A stretch of DNA of 64,000 nt from the NCBI GenBank assembly GCA_027533385.1, contig JAPZUE010000039.1, positions 1-64,000 of the forward strand. The letters are read 5' to 3'. The notes below the pieces were generated by a model, which saw only the letters and a program-made list of their open reading frames with translations, was not told where the DNA came from and did no database searches. Shown in pieces: positions 53,143 through 63,110 of the stretch. Within the stretch, counting starts at the first letter, position 1; each line of letters begins with the position of its first letter. A program made the translations under genes and the position numbers. Source of the DNA: Rhizobium sp. Lineage in GTDB: Bacteria; Pseudomonadota; Alphaproteobacteria; Rhizobiales; Rhizobiaceae.

Positions 53143-54807
53143 TCAGGCGAAATGCAATCCGCTCTTGCTGGCTGCATCACGGGTGACACCGCGCTCTTTC
53201 GCTGGCCGCAGTTCGCCACGGATCGATGCCGCAATCTTCTCGGCCATCATGATGACGGGCGCATTGGTGTTGCCACCGATCAGGCGCGGCATGACGGAGG
53301 CGTCCACGACGCGCAGGCCCTCAATGCCGTTGAGCCTCAAGGCAGGGTCAACAACCGCGTCCTCGTCCGAGCCCATGCGGCAGGTGCCGACAGGATGGTA
53401 GATGGTGTCGGCCCGGGCCCGGATGGCGGCATCCAGTTCCGCATCGGACTGACCGGCCGGATAGAGTTCCGCACCGCGATACTTGTTGAGGGCGGGAGCG
53501 CCCATGATCTCGGCCATCATCCGGGCCCCCTTGCGCAGGGTTTCGACGTCGCGCGGGTCGGAAAGGAAGGCGGGATCGATCAGCGGGGATGCCGAGGGAT
53601 CGGCGCTTGAGAGGCGAACCGTACCGCGGGAATGCGGACGCAGCACGCAGACATGGCAGGAATAGCCGTGGCCCCAATGCATCTTGCGCACGTGATCGTC
53701 GACCATGGCAACAAGGAAATGCAGCTGGATATCCGGACGATCAAGGGATGGGTCCGTCTTCAGGAACGCGCCGGATTCCGCACATGTGGACCTCAAGTGG
53801 CCCATACGCTCGGTGCGCCACTCGTTTGCGGCGCGTAGGATGTCGCGTGTTGCCGTGATGCCCAGGCCAAACATGTCGGTATCCGGCGAGCGGAAGATTA
53901 TGGTGTAGTCGAGGTGGTCCTGCAGGTTGCTGCCGACTTCGGCGCGGTCCAACAGGACGGGAATACCGAGGGAGGCAAGATGGTCGGCAGGACCGATGCC
54001 CGAAAGCATCAGGATCTGCGGTGATTGAAGCGCGCCCGCCGAGAGTATCACCTCGCGACCGGCGCGGACGATGCGCTCTTCCTTGCCAAAGCGGTAGGCC
54101 ACACCAACCGCCCTACCCCGCTCGACGATGATGCGCGAGACATGCGCCTCGGTGATGACGGTCAGATTGCGGCGCGTCATCACGTCGTGGAGATAGGCCG
54201 CTGCCGCCGAGCAGCGCTCGCCGCGCTTTGGGCCGTTCCAGAACTGGGTGGCCTGATAGACGCCTGCCCCCTCCTGCGTCGAGCCATTGAAATCGTCGTT
54301 CTGCCGATGGCCCTTTTGTTCGCAGGCCTTCAGGAAGGCCTGGTTGATGGGGCGTATCCAGTTCTGGTCGCAGACCTGGAGAGGGCCGCCACGGCCATGC
54401 AGATCATCCGCCCCACGGATATTGTCCTCCGACTTCCTGAACCAGGGCAGGACATCGTTCCAGGACCACCCCTCGCAGCCCAGTGCGGCCCATTCGTCGT
54501 AGTCCTTCGCATGACCACGGACATAGAGCATGGCGTTGATCAGGCTCGACCCGCCCAGACCGCGACCACGCGGCTGATAGCCACGGCGTCCGTTCAGGCC
54601 TGGCTGGGGCACGGTCTCGAAGCGCCAGTTGCTACTTTTCAGATGCCCCGGCACCACGGCCGCAGCCGCCATCGGCACGCGAGCGAAAACGCTGTCACCC
54701 CGTCCGCCGGCTTCCAGAAGGCAGACCGTGACGGACGGATCCTCGCTCAACCTTGCGGCCAGAACCGAACCCGCCGATCCTCCGCCAATGATGACAAAAT
54801 CGTACAT
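53143..54807 (-). CDS. GMC family FAD-dependent oxidoreductase (second copy)
   Basis: 554 residues. FAD motif [20 protein letters not shown] at the N-terminus; GMC signature 1 near [18 protein letters not shown]; signature 2 near [21 protein letters not shown]-terminal [20 protein letters not shown] holds the catalytic His and [10 protein letters not shown] the partner. It resembles the copy at 11.1 kb (same length class, same motifs) but is clearly diverged. Substrate unknown. It is followed by the gluconokinase gene on the same strand. Confidence 0.91.
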   Translation of the reverse strand: MYDFVIIGGGSAGSVLAARLSEDPSVTVCLLEAGGRGDSVFARVPMAAAAVVPGHLKSSNWRFETVPQPGLNGRRGYQPRGRGLGGSSLINAMLYVRGHAKDYDEWAALGCEGWSWNDVLPWFRKSEDNIRGADDLHGRGGPLQVCDQNWIRPINQAFLKACEQKGHRQNDDFNGSTQEGAGVYQATQFWNGPKRGERCSAAAAYLHDVMTRRNLTVITEAHVSRIIVERGRAVGVAYRFGKEERIVRAGREVILSAGALQSPQILMLSGIGPADHLASLGIPVLLDRAEVGSNLQDHLDYTIIFRSPDTDMFGLGITATRDILRAANEWRTERMGHLRSTCAESGAFLKTDPSLDRPDIQLHFLVAMVDDHVRKMHWGHGYSCHVCVLRPHSRGTVRLSSADPSASPLIDPAFLSDPRDVETLRKGARMMAEIMGAPALNKYRGAELYPAGQSDAELDAAIRARADTIYHPVGTCRMGSDEDAVVDPALRLNGIEGLRVVDASVMPRLIGGNTNAPVIMMAEKIAASIRGELRPAKERGVTRDAASKSGLHFA

Positions 54808-54853
54808 GCTCTCCCCCCAGAGACCTGCACTGCGGCGTCCATTTTTGTAACGC

Positions 54854-54877
54854 CTTAATTAAGCAGATTTAAACTGC
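54854..54877. promoter_or_regulatory. Short A/T-rich palindromes upstream of the second GMC gene
   Basis: CTTAATTAAG (54854-54863) is a perfect palindrome and GCAGATTTAAACTGC (54863-54877) is nearly so; they abut 47 bases before the GMC start. Position fits an operator or promoter element for that gene. No cognate regulator is adjacent. Confidence 0.35.
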
Positions 54878-54944
54878 CGTGAACGTAAGCGTAGCAGAGT
54901 AGCGGAAGTTAGCAAGACGGGGGCAAAGCCCTCATTCCGCAACG

Positions 54945-54968
54945 AAAAAACCCGCCTTTCGGCGGGTT
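54945..54968 (-). terminator. Intrinsic terminator of rirA
   Basis: On the minus strand AACCCGCC-GAAA-GGCGGGTT forms an 8-bp stem with a GNRA tetraloop, followed by TTTT. It lies 27 bases past the rirA stop. Confidence 0.88.
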
Positions 54969-54994
54969 CCTTGTCCATCGCGCACAGTCGATTG

Positions 54995-55471
54995 TCACGC
55001 CGCCGGAGCAGACGCGACACGACGTGGCTGCAGCTCATCGATACCCAGCAGGAAGTTGATCTGCGGACGCGTCTTGACGAGATCATCGATGGTGTATTCC
55101 GAGAGCACGTCGAAAAAAGCGTTCAATGCCTTGCGCAGGGCGGAGTTCAGACCGCAGCTGTCGATCAGCGGGCATTCGACATCACCATCGTCCTCGAAGC
55201 ATTCCGCCATGGCGAAGCTGTCTTCCGTGACCTTCACGACATCGAAAAGCGTGATCTTGTCGGCCGCACGTCCAAGACGCACACCACCGTTGCGGCCACG
55301 GACGGTCTCGACCAGACCCGCCTTGTTCAAAGGCTGCAGGATCTTGAAAAGGAAGAGTTCGGATACGCCATAGGCCTTGGCGATTTCGGGGATCCGGCTC
55401 AGCTGGTCGCTGTTGGCGGCGCAATACATCAGCATGCGCACGGCGTAATTTGTCTGCTTTGTCAAACGCAT
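54995..55471 (-). CDS. rirA: RirA, Rrf2-family iron-sulfur iron regulator
   Basis: 158 residues from ATG 55471. It begins MRLTKQTNYAVRMLMYCAAN and has the winged helix IPEIAKAYGVSELFLFKILQ and VETVRGRNGGVRLGRAAD. Three Cys (AECFEDD, VECPLIDSCGLN) bind the iron-sulfur cluster. This closely fits rhizobial RirA, which represses iron-uptake genes when iron is ample. The DNA recognition helix is intact. It diverges from fbpA across a 172-base control region, a natural regulatory pair. Confidence 0.95.
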   Translation of the reverse strand: MRLTKQTNYAVRMLMYCAANSDQLSRIPEIAKAYGVSELFLFKILQPLNKAGLVETVRGRNGGVRLGRAADKITLFDVVKVTEDSFAMAECFEDDGDVECPLIDSCGLNSALRKALNAFFDVLSEYTIDDLVKTRPQINFLLGIDELQPRRVASAPAA

Positions 55472-55519
55472 GCACGATTCCTCTGTTTTGTTGCCGCTTA
55501 TATAGCGCCTTTTGCAGTT

Positions 55520-55542
55520 TTGAACAATTCCAAAATACTCAA
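55520..55542. promoter_or_regulatory. A/T-rich inverted repeat between rirA and fbpA, candidate iron operator
   Basis: TTGAACAATT and AAATACTCAA form an imperfect 10-bp inverted repeat around CCA, flanked by TTGA...TCAA ends. The known RirA box (IRO) is A/T-rich with TGA and TCA ends but nine bases between them; here the spacing is longer, so a match is only suggestive. A separate palindrome ATGAATTCAT lies near 55595-55604, close to the fbpA leader. Confidence 0.35.
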
Positions 55543-55643
55543 GTTCTCGACTCACGTGTCCGTGATTAAAGTCGACTGCAATTGACAGCTTATATGAATT
55601 CATGAATATGCGCCTCAACAATCCGCCAAAGGGAGGCTCAAAC

Positions 55644-56681
55644 ATGACATCCATCCGCACACTCGCGCTCGGCACCGCATCCGTTCTGGCCCTTTCGGCC
55701 GGTGCCGCTGTGGCCGAAGGCGAGGTCAATATCTATTCCTATCGCCAGCCGGAGCTGATCCAGCCGCTGATGGACGCATTCACCAAGGAAACCGGCATCA
55801 AGACCAACGTGCTCTTCCTCGACAAGGGCCTGGTCGAGCGCATCGCTGCAGAAGGCGCGAACTCCCCGGCCGACGTGATCCTGACGATCGACATTGCCCG
55901 TCTGACGGAAGCCAAGGACGGCGGCGTTACACAGTCGCTCAATGACGAAGACATCAACAAGCAGATCCCCGCGCAATATCGCGATCCCGAGGGCAACTGG
56001 TTTGGTCTGACCACCCGTGGCCGCGTTCTCTACGCCTCCAAGGACCGTGTCTCGGAAGACGCGATCACCTATGAAGAGCTGGCTGATCCGAAGTGGAAGG
56101 GCCGCATCTGCATGCGTGACGGTCAACACGCCTACAACATCGGTCTTTTTGCTTCGATGATCGCTGAACACGGCGCCGAATACACCGAGAAGTGGCTTGC
56201 CGGCCTGAAGCAGAACCTCGTCAAGAAGCCGGATGGCAACGACCGCGCACAGGCCAAGGCCATCCATGCCGGTGAATGCGACCTGGGCCTCGCCAACACC
56301 TATTATCTCGGCCTGATGGCGACCAACGAAAAGGATCCGGAAGAGAAGGATTGGGCTGCGGCCGTCAAGGTTCTGTTCCCGAACGCTGCTGACCGTGGCA
56401 CGCATGTCAACATCTCCGGCATGGCACTGGCCAAGAACGCTCCGAACAAGGACAATGCCGTCAAGCTGATGGAATTCCTGGCGTCCGACGAAGCCCAGAC
56501 CCTCTATGCCGAGAAGGTCTTCGAATATCCGGTCGGACCGAACGCCAAGGTTTCCGATGTCGTCGCCGGCTTTGGCCCGATCAAGGCCGATCCGCTGCCG
56601 CTCGCCGAAATCGCTGCCAACCGTAAGCTTGCCTCGGAACTGGTGGACAAGGTTGGCCTGAACGAAGGCCCGACGCAGTAA
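55644..56681 (+). CDS. Iron(III) ABC transporter substrate-binding protein (FbpA/FutA-like)
   Basis: 345 residues from ATG 55644, with AAAGGGAGG upstream. The signal peptide (MTSIRTLALGTASVLALSAG) is followed by EVNIYSYRQPELIQPLMDAF, a type 2 binding fold. Tyr residues for ferric iron are likely among LTTRGRVLYA, QHAYNIGLFAS and LANTYYLGLMAT (the adjacent YY pair is the usual ferric-binding motif). Matching permease and ATPase genes are absent; a terminator follows directly. Control by RirA is likely from the divergent arrangement. Confidence 0.92.
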   Translation: MTSIRTLALGTASVLALSAGAAVAEGEVNIYSYRQPELIQPLMDAFTKETGIKTNVLFLDKGLVERIAAEGANSPADVILTIDIARLTEAKDGGVTQSLNDEDINKQIPAQYRDPEGNWFGLTTRGRVLYASKDRVSEDAITYEELADPKWKGRICMRDGQHAYNIGLFASMIAEHGAEYTEKWLAGLKQNLVKKPDGNDRAQAKAIHAGECDLGLANTYYLGLMATNEKDPEEKDWAAAVKVLFPNAADRGTHVNISGMALAKNAPNKDNAVKLMEFLASDEAQTLYAEKVFEYPVGPNAKVSDVVAGFGPIKADPLPLAEIAANRKLASELVDKVGLNEGPTQ

Positions 56682-56708
56682 GCACGTGCGTTAGAGGTCA
56701 ACAATGCA

Positions 56709-56739
56709 GAAGGGGCGGTCCAAGACCGCCCCTTCTTGT
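56709..56739 (+). terminator. Terminator after fbpA
   Basis: GAAGGGGCGGT and ACCGCCCCTTC form a perfect 11-bp stem around CCAAG, then TTGTAT. The T-run is short but the stem is strong. It lies 27 bases past the fbpA stop. Confidence 0.8.
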
Positions 56740-56778
56740 ATCTGCATTCCTATCGACGGCATTAGGAATCAGGCGTCC

Positions 56779-57837
56779 TCAGTTCCCCCCGGCTCCGATC
56801 GCCCTGGCGTGATCGTCGATCGCCTGGCGCCTTTCGGCGGTCCCCGGATGGGTGGAGAGGAAGGACGAGTCGCCGTCCAGGCCGAGTTTCTCCTCCAGCC
56901 GCGCGAAGAAGCGACCGATGGCACGCGGATCGCGCCCGGCCTTCGCCATCAGCTCGACCGAGATGCGGTCCGCTTCGTTCTCCGCGTCGCGTGAATGGGA
57001 GAGCGACATGAGTGCCGCCCCATTGGTGAGGATGTCTTCACCGGCAGCGCCGACGTCACCCGCGATCAACATGATCAGGCCGGCCATGCCGGCGGCGCGA
57101 TAAAGCTGGCGCAGCGAATGCTCTTCCTCCACATGGCCAATCTCGTGGGCGAGAACACCGACGATCATGTCCATGTCGCCCTCGGCCAGTTCGATGAGCT
57201 CGTCGGTGATGACGAGCGTGCCATCCGGCAGCGCGAAGGCATTGGGACCGATGACACCGCCGTGGCGGAAGTTGAGATTGTAGCCGGAGACACCGCGCGC
57301 CGAGAATGCCGCGACCTGATTGAAGGCGGCCCGGATTTCCGTCTGGCGGGCGTCCGGTAATCTGCTCTCGCTGAAAACGGCCTGGTCGAGCGACAGAAGC
57401 GTGCCGCTGGCCATCCATTGGGTGACCGCAGGAGGCGTCACCAGCACGGCGACTTCCACGAGGGCGGGCACGGCGTAGCGATAGATCAGCCCGGCAAACA
57501 GAAAGACCGCCAGGACGACGACAAACAGGCGTGGATGGAAACGCTCCAGCTCGTGGACGAAACCGCGCTTGCCATGCCGCTTCAGCCAGGTGTCGACGGC
57601 ATCATTGTCTTCGGTTTCGAAGAGCGAGCCGTCGGCGAAGGTGATGCGGCGCGGGACGCGGCCGACGCGGTTGGAAACCTCGATCCGCGCCAGATCGCCA
57701 AAGGAAACCGGATCGCCACCGGCTTCCAGCCTGACATAGAGGGTCTTGCCCGCACCCAGAAGGAGCGCCGGCTCCGCCCGGCTGGAGCCGGGCGGATGCC
57801 AGCGACCGGAGGCGATGCGCTTGTCGTCAGAAGCCAA
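56779..57837 (-). CDS. M48-family zinc metalloprotease, membrane anchored
   Basis: About 352 residues; no ATG fits, and TTG 57837 is chosen because GAAGGG lies 8 bases upstream (TTG 57858 is an alternative). It overlaps the DUF898 gene by 11 bases. Residues 1-105 are cytoplasmic-looking (ITFADGSLFETEDND), one helix follows (LFVVVLAVFLFAGLIYRYA), then the peptidase domain with HEIGH in GVLAHEIGHVEEEHS and the third ligand Glu in DAENEADRISVELM. The RFFARLEEK and STHPGTAERRQAI segments are typical of M48/BepA-type proteins. It probably handles envelope protein quality control; function with DUF898 is not known. Confidence 0.9.
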   Translation of the reverse strand: MASDDKRIASGRWHPPGSSRAEPALLLGAGKTLYVRLEAGGDPVSFGDLARIEVSNRVGRVPRRITFADGSLFETEDNDAVDTWLKRHGKRGFVHELERFHPRLFVVVLAVFLFAGLIYRYAVPALVEVAVLVTPPAVTQWMASGTLLSLDQAVFSESRLPDARQTEIRAAFNQVAAFSARGVSGYNLNFRHGGVIGPNAFALPDGTLVITDELIELAEGDMDMIVGVLAHEIGHVEEEHSLRQLYRAAGMAGLIMLIAGDVGAAGEDILTNGAALMSLSHSRDAENEADRISVELMAKAGRDPRAIGRFFARLEEKLGLDGDSSFLSTHPGTAERRQAIDDHARAIGAGGN

Positions 57838-58894
57838 AGTCGAACCCTTCGAGATCAAGATATTCGGCCGTCAGGGCCGAACCCGATGCCTGCATCGAGG
57901 ATATCACATCGTCCAGCTCGCCATCGACCACGATGCCGGAATGCTCGATCACATAGCGGTGCTCACGGACCGCGGCCCAAGGCCGCATCAGGCTGAGCGT
58001 CAGGATGGTGACGACCAGGTTGGAGATGACGATCCAGAAATAACGCAGACGACCGAGATCCGAGAACAGGCTGTGACGCCCATCGAAGCGAGCAGCGTTC
58101 ATCACCACGTTGCGAACGCCGATGCGATAGAAAATCGCTGCAACACCCCATAGCAGGAGCGCGGGGATAAGTGCGCCATAGACACCGAGAATGAGGTTCA
58201 GTTCCGGATCTGCGGCCGTATCGGCACCGTGAACCGCGCTGTAGTAGGCGAGAACACCGAGCATGCCACCGACAGCAGCGCCAACAAGCATGAGAAGGAA
58301 GGCCGGCAGCCAGACCCGATAAAGCGCACCGATCTTCGGATCGGTCTCGAAGGCGCGGTCGCCGTAACGCAGGTTGTTGAAGATGTAGCGATAGAGCCAG
58401 CGGCTGGCGAAGGGCGCCAGAAGGCCCAGCGAGAAGAAGGCGATCAAACCACCAAAGATGATCGCGACAAAGGCGCCCCAAGTTTTGCCGACAAAGTCGA
58501 AGCGGATGTTGCGGTAGCTCGTGACGCGGGCGTTGAAGCGCAGGCTGCGCATCACGATCCACGGGAGCAGGAACAGCATCAGCAGCGCCAGAATGCCGCC
58601 AGCGATCGGGCTGAAGGTCAGAAGCACGTTGTAGGCGATGATGTAGCCGAAGACGATCGCACGACCGATGAAGATCTGCAGGCCCTTGGCGTGGTAGTCG
58701 AAGGAGTGACCGTCGACGAAGGAGTTGCCGTAGAAATAGCGGTTGCGGCGGACCTTGGCCCAGGCCGAATAAACGCCGAGCGTGACGATGGTCAGCAGAA
58801 TGTTGACGATCCAGATGCCGAAATACTCGCCGGCGCTGCCGCGGAACTCACCGCGACGCAAAGCGTCTACCCGGCCGAAAACTGCCTGTTGCAT
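57827..58894 (-). CDS. DUF898 (YjgN-family) polytopic membrane protein
   Basis: 355 residues. The DUF898 start GSAGEYFGIWIVNILLTIVT is followed by LGVYSAWAKVRRNRYFYGNS and FDYHAKGLQIFIGRAI, then about six helices. The GVYSAWAKVR stretch is the family hallmark. Biochemical role is unknown. Its last codons overlap the M48 gene, so the two proteins are translationally coupled; this pairing recurs in proteobacteria to my knowledge. Confidence 0.92.
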   Translation of the reverse strand: MQQAVFGRVDALRRGEFRGSAGEYFGIWIVNILLTIVTLGVYSAWAKVRRNRYFYGNSFVDGHSFDYHAKGLQIFIGRAIVFGYIIAYNVLLTFSPIAGGILALLMLFLLPWIVMRSLRFNARVTSYRNIRFDFVGKTWGAFVAIIFGGLIAFFSLGLLAPFASRWLYRYIFNNLRYGDRAFETDPKIGALYRVWLPAFLLMLVGAAVGGMLGVLAYYSAVHGADTAADPELNLILGVYGALIPALLLWGVAAIFYRIGVRNVVMNAARFDGRHSLFSDLGRLRYFWIVISNLVVTILTLSLMRPWAAVREHRYVIEHSGIVVDGELDDVISSMQASGSALTAEYLDLEGFDFGF

Positions 58895-59008
58895 GAAAAA
58901 TGTCCCTCATGAAATCATACCGTGTGACGCTATCCCCCGCGTCATAACTGACATTGATCACGAGAGCGTCATGCACTCAAGTGCGCTTGGACACTCGGGA
59001 ACAGAGCA

Positions 59009-59401
59009 TCACGCCTCGCGGATCTCGATGCACCACCATTTTGGCCGTCCGCCCTTGTAGGAATGGTAGGTGGGCTTGAGGTCGGCCGCCCTGGTGCGAT
59101 CGAAGGCGCCGAGCAGGAGAGCCACGGTCGGCTGGTCATCGATCGCGCCGAGCGAGGAGCCGCAGGTCGAACAGAAGGCGCGTGAGGAGAAGTCCGAGGA
59201 GCGCCAGGTGGCCGGACTACCGCCGGGGCCGACCCAGCGGACGGCTTCGCGTGGGAACTCCACCCAGGTTGCCGTGAGGCTTCCCGTATGGCGCTGGCAC
59301 ATTTTGCAGGAACAGGTGTGTGGCTTGGCGGCCGGCGCATCAGCCTCGAAGCGGATCGCCCCGCAAAGGCAGCCACCGGTATTCAGTTTCTTTTTCGGCA
59401 T
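59009..59401 (-). CDS. GFA-family (glutathione-dependent formaldehyde-activating-like) zinc protein
   Basis: 130 residues. Cysteines follow the GFA pattern: GGCLCGAIRFEA near residue 10, CSCKMCQRHTG near residue 32 and FCSTCGSSLG near residue 77, giving two zinc sites. Family members bind zinc and some act with glutathione; most, as here, have no proven reaction. The MITE-like element begins 24 bases upstream of its start, so its promoter may lie in or beyond that element. Confidence 0.9.
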   Translation of the reverse strand: MPKKKLNTGGCLCGAIRFEADAPAAKPHTCSCKMCQRHTGSLTATWVEFPREAVRWVGPGGSPATWRSSDFSSRAFCSTCGSSLGAIDDQPTVALLLGAFDRTRAADLKPTYHSYKGGRPKWWCIEIREA

Positions 59402-59425
59402 CGTCAGCCCTCCCCGGCGATCAAG

Positions 59426-59702
59426 CTAGAGCCGTTCATTTTTAAATGGAAGCAGTTCTGCCGGAGCAGGTTTTCGTCAGGGCAGCGACGATCGACGCTG
59501 CGCATACCCAAAGGTATGGGCGAGACGATCGCCGATGATCCTGGCGGAAAGATGCCCGGCCCTTCGGGTTGGCTGGAACGGGCCGCCTGATCGCCCGGCT
59601 GGCTTGGCCGTATACTGTGGATACGACGCGCGCCAGCCGGGCGACCATCCGACTCCGTTTCAGCCAACAGAACTGATTCCATTTAAAAATGAACGGCTCT
59701 AG
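59426..59702. mobile_element. MITE-like intergenic element with 35-bp terminal inverted repeats
   Basis: The ends are 35-bp inverted repeats (59426-59460 and 59668-59702) starting CTAGAGCCGTTCATTTTTAA and differing at one base. Inside is a second exact inverted repeat of 13 bp, TCGCCCGGCTGGC (59591-59603) with its complement at 59632-59644, plus smaller palindromes such as CATACCCAAAGGTATG. The 277-bp element encodes no protein. Size, nested palindromes and place between genes fit a non-autonomous transposon derivative or a rhizobial intergenic mosaic element. CTAG at both tips could be part of the repeat or a target duplication. Confidence 0.85.
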
Positions 59703-59723
59703 CATCCGGGTTCCGACTGACAA

Positions 59724-59756
59724 GAGAACGCCACCCCGTCTTTCGAGGGGGTGGCG
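59724..59756 (-). terminator. Terminator of mmsA
   Basis: CGCCACCCC (59729-59737) and GGGGTGGCG (59748-59756) form a 9-bp stem; on the minus strand TTCTCTTG follows. It lies 27 bases past the mmsA stop. Confidence 0.75.
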
Positions 59757-59782
59757 CGAAAGTGATCGAACTCTCGGTTCGC

Positions 59783-61279
<1,497 letters not shown>

Positions 61280-61319
61280 GGGTTTCCTCCTGGATTGTTG
61301 TGGAGGCAGTATGCGCTTT

Positions 61320-61368
61320 GATTTGCACAAATCAACGCGATGATTTACGCATCTGTTGTGCAAAAATC
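61320..61368. promoter_or_regulatory. Paired inverted sites between mmsA and lysR, probable LysR operator
   Basis: GATTTGCACAA (61320-61330) recurs in inverted form as TTGTGCAAAAATC (61356-61368), giving the exact 9-bp inverted repeat TTTGCACAA/TTGTGCAAA with centres 34 bases apart. The first site also carries GATTTG-CA-CAAATC symmetry. Two such sites in a divergent promoter are what LysR regulators bind. It lies within the 103-base gap. Confidence 0.65.
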
Positions 61369-61382
61369 GACACAAGGTAGCC

Positions 61383-62264
61383 ATGAACTGGGATGACGTT
61401 CGCATCTTTCTCGCAGTCGCGCGCACGGGCCAGATTCTGGCGGCCTCCCGGCGGCTGGGGCTCAACCATGCCACCTTGTCCCGAAGACTGACGGCCCTGG
61501 AGACAGCCCTGAAGACGCGGCTCTTCATCCGCCGCACCAATGGCTGCGAACTGACCGCCGAGGGCGAGGCCTTTCTCGCCTCTGCCGAGCGGATGGAAAC
61601 CGAGATGCTGGAGGTGCAGGCACGCCTCGGGCGCACGGATACGCAGGTGGCGGGCACCGTGCGGATTGGGGCGCCCGATGGTTTCGGGGTGTTCTTTCTG
61701 GCCTCGAGGCTTGGCGCGCTCATTGAGCGACATCCGGAACTGAAGATCCAGCTGGTGCCGGTCCCGCGCTCGTTTTCTCTGTCGCAGCGCGAGGCGGATA
61801 TTGCCGTGACCCTGGAGCGCCCCGATCAGGGGCGGCTGGTCTCATCGAAGCTCGTCGACTATACGCTCGGGCTTTATGCCTCCAGGGAATATGCCGCGAC
61901 GAACGGATTGCCTGCCACAGCCGAGGACCTCAAGGCCCATCGGCGGATCGGCTATGTCGAGGACCTGATCTTCACGCCGTCGCTGAATTTTACCGGCGAG
62001 GTGATGCGCGACTGGAACGCGGGCTTCGAGATCTCTTCGGCGATCGGCCAGACGGAAGCGGTGCTGGCGGGTGCGGGCATCGGCATCCTGCACAGCTACA
62101 TCGCGCGCCAGCACAAAAGCCTGGTTCGCGTGCTGCCCGAAATCACGATCCGGCGGGCCTACTGGACAACGTTTCACGAGAGCGCGCGTGAACTGGTGCG
62201 CGTGCGAGCGGTGGTACAGTTCCTGCAGGATGCCGTCGAGCAGGACCGGGCGATCTTCGGCTGA
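61383..62264 (+). CDS. LysR-family transcriptional regulator
   Basis: 293 residues from ATG 61383; an in-frame TTG at 61356 lies within the operator and is rejected. The N-terminal winged helix reads WDDVRIFLAVARTGQILAAS and LGLNHATLSRRLTALETALK. The effector domain follows (GTVRIGAPDGFGVFFLASRL). The short N-terminus and VPRSFSLSQREADIAVTLER resemble regulators of aldehyde dehydrogenases. It diverges from mmsA and is its likely controller. Confidence 0.93.
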   Translation: MNWDDVRIFLAVARTGQILAASRRLGLNHATLSRRLTALETALKTRLFIRRTNGCELTAEGEAFLASAERMETEMLEVQARLGRTDTQVAGTVRIGAPDGFGVFFLASRLGALIERHPELKIQLVPVPRSFSLSQREADIAVTLERPDQGRLVSSKLVDYTLGLYASREYAATNGLPATAEDLKAHRRIGYVEDLIFTPSLNFTGEVMRDWNAGFEISSAIGQTEAVLAGAGIGILHSYIARQHKSLVRVLPEITIRRAYWTTFHESARELVRVRAVVQFLQDAVEQDRAIFG

Positions 62265-62345
62265 CCCAGCGGATCTGTTGCAACGCTTTTCTGCTGACGT
62301 CGCCCGCGATAGACTGAGGCGATCGCATCACCAATGGATATTCCC

Positions 62346-62951
62346 ATGCGCCAGCCTCTCGTTCGCCTCGGGCTTCCTGCCGCCCTGCTCGCCTATCTCT
62401 TCGCCCTGCCCGCAAACGCTCATGTCATGGACGGACCACTCGGCGGCTTCGGGTCGGGCTTCGGCCATCCACTCGCCGGTTTCGACCATCTGCTCGCCAT
62501 GCTGGCCGTCGGGCTCTGGGGTGCGCAGATGGGCGGCAGATCGGTCTGGACGTTGCCGGCCACCTTCCCGATGATCATGTGCGTGGGCGGCATCATCGGC
62601 ATGACGGGCATTCTCCCCGACCAGCCGATCGAATACGGAATTGCGCTCTCGGTCATCGTGCTCGGGGGCGCCATCGCGGCGGCCTGGAAGGCGCCGGAAT
62701 GGGTGGCGCTGGTGCTGATTGCCGCCTTCGCCCTGATGCACGGCTATCCACATGGGGTGCTGGCACCCCGCGCCAGCGACCCCGCGGCCTTCACCGTTGG
62801 CTTCGTCGTCTCGACCGGTGTCATCCATGTGATCGGCATTGCGATCGGTGCGGCGCTGAAGCCGATCGGCGGCGGACGGCTGGTGCAGGCGATGGGTGCT
62901 GCCATTTCGCTGGCCGGCTTCTGGTTCCTGTTTCAGCTCGTGGCGGCGTAA
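62346..62951 (+). CDS. HupE/UreJ-family membrane protein (possible nickel/cobalt permease)
   Basis: 201 residues from ATG 62346; an ATG 12 bases earlier is possible. The signal peptide ends at LPANAHVMDG, so the mature protein starts with His. The HPLAGFDHLLAMLAVGLWG signature (about residue 42) and HGYPHGVLAPRA are family landmarks with metal-binding His. Six helices. The family imports nickel or cobalt, usually next to hydrogenase or urease genes; neither is in view. Confidence 0.9.
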   Translation: MRQPLVRLGLPAALLAYLFALPANAHVMDGPLGGFGSGFGHPLAGFDHLLAMLAVGLWGAQMGGRSVWTLPATFPMIMCVGGIIGMTGILPDQPIEYGIALSVIVLGGAIAAAWKAPEWVALVLIAAFALMHGYPHGVLAPRASDPAAFTVGFVVSTGVIHVIGIAIGAALKPIGGGRLVQAMGAAISLAGFWFLFQLVAA

Positions 62952-63110
62952 AACCGCTGCCGGCCCTGCGATACAGGCGTTTTGCTGCATCGCGATAGCA
63001 TGGTTTCTGTTGACAAATCCGGATCAAACCGCACAAACGACGGCACCGCTCGCGACCGCACCCAGCGGCGCGGCCCGCGCAACCGTGAACAGTTCAGGCA
63101 TAGGCTCTCC

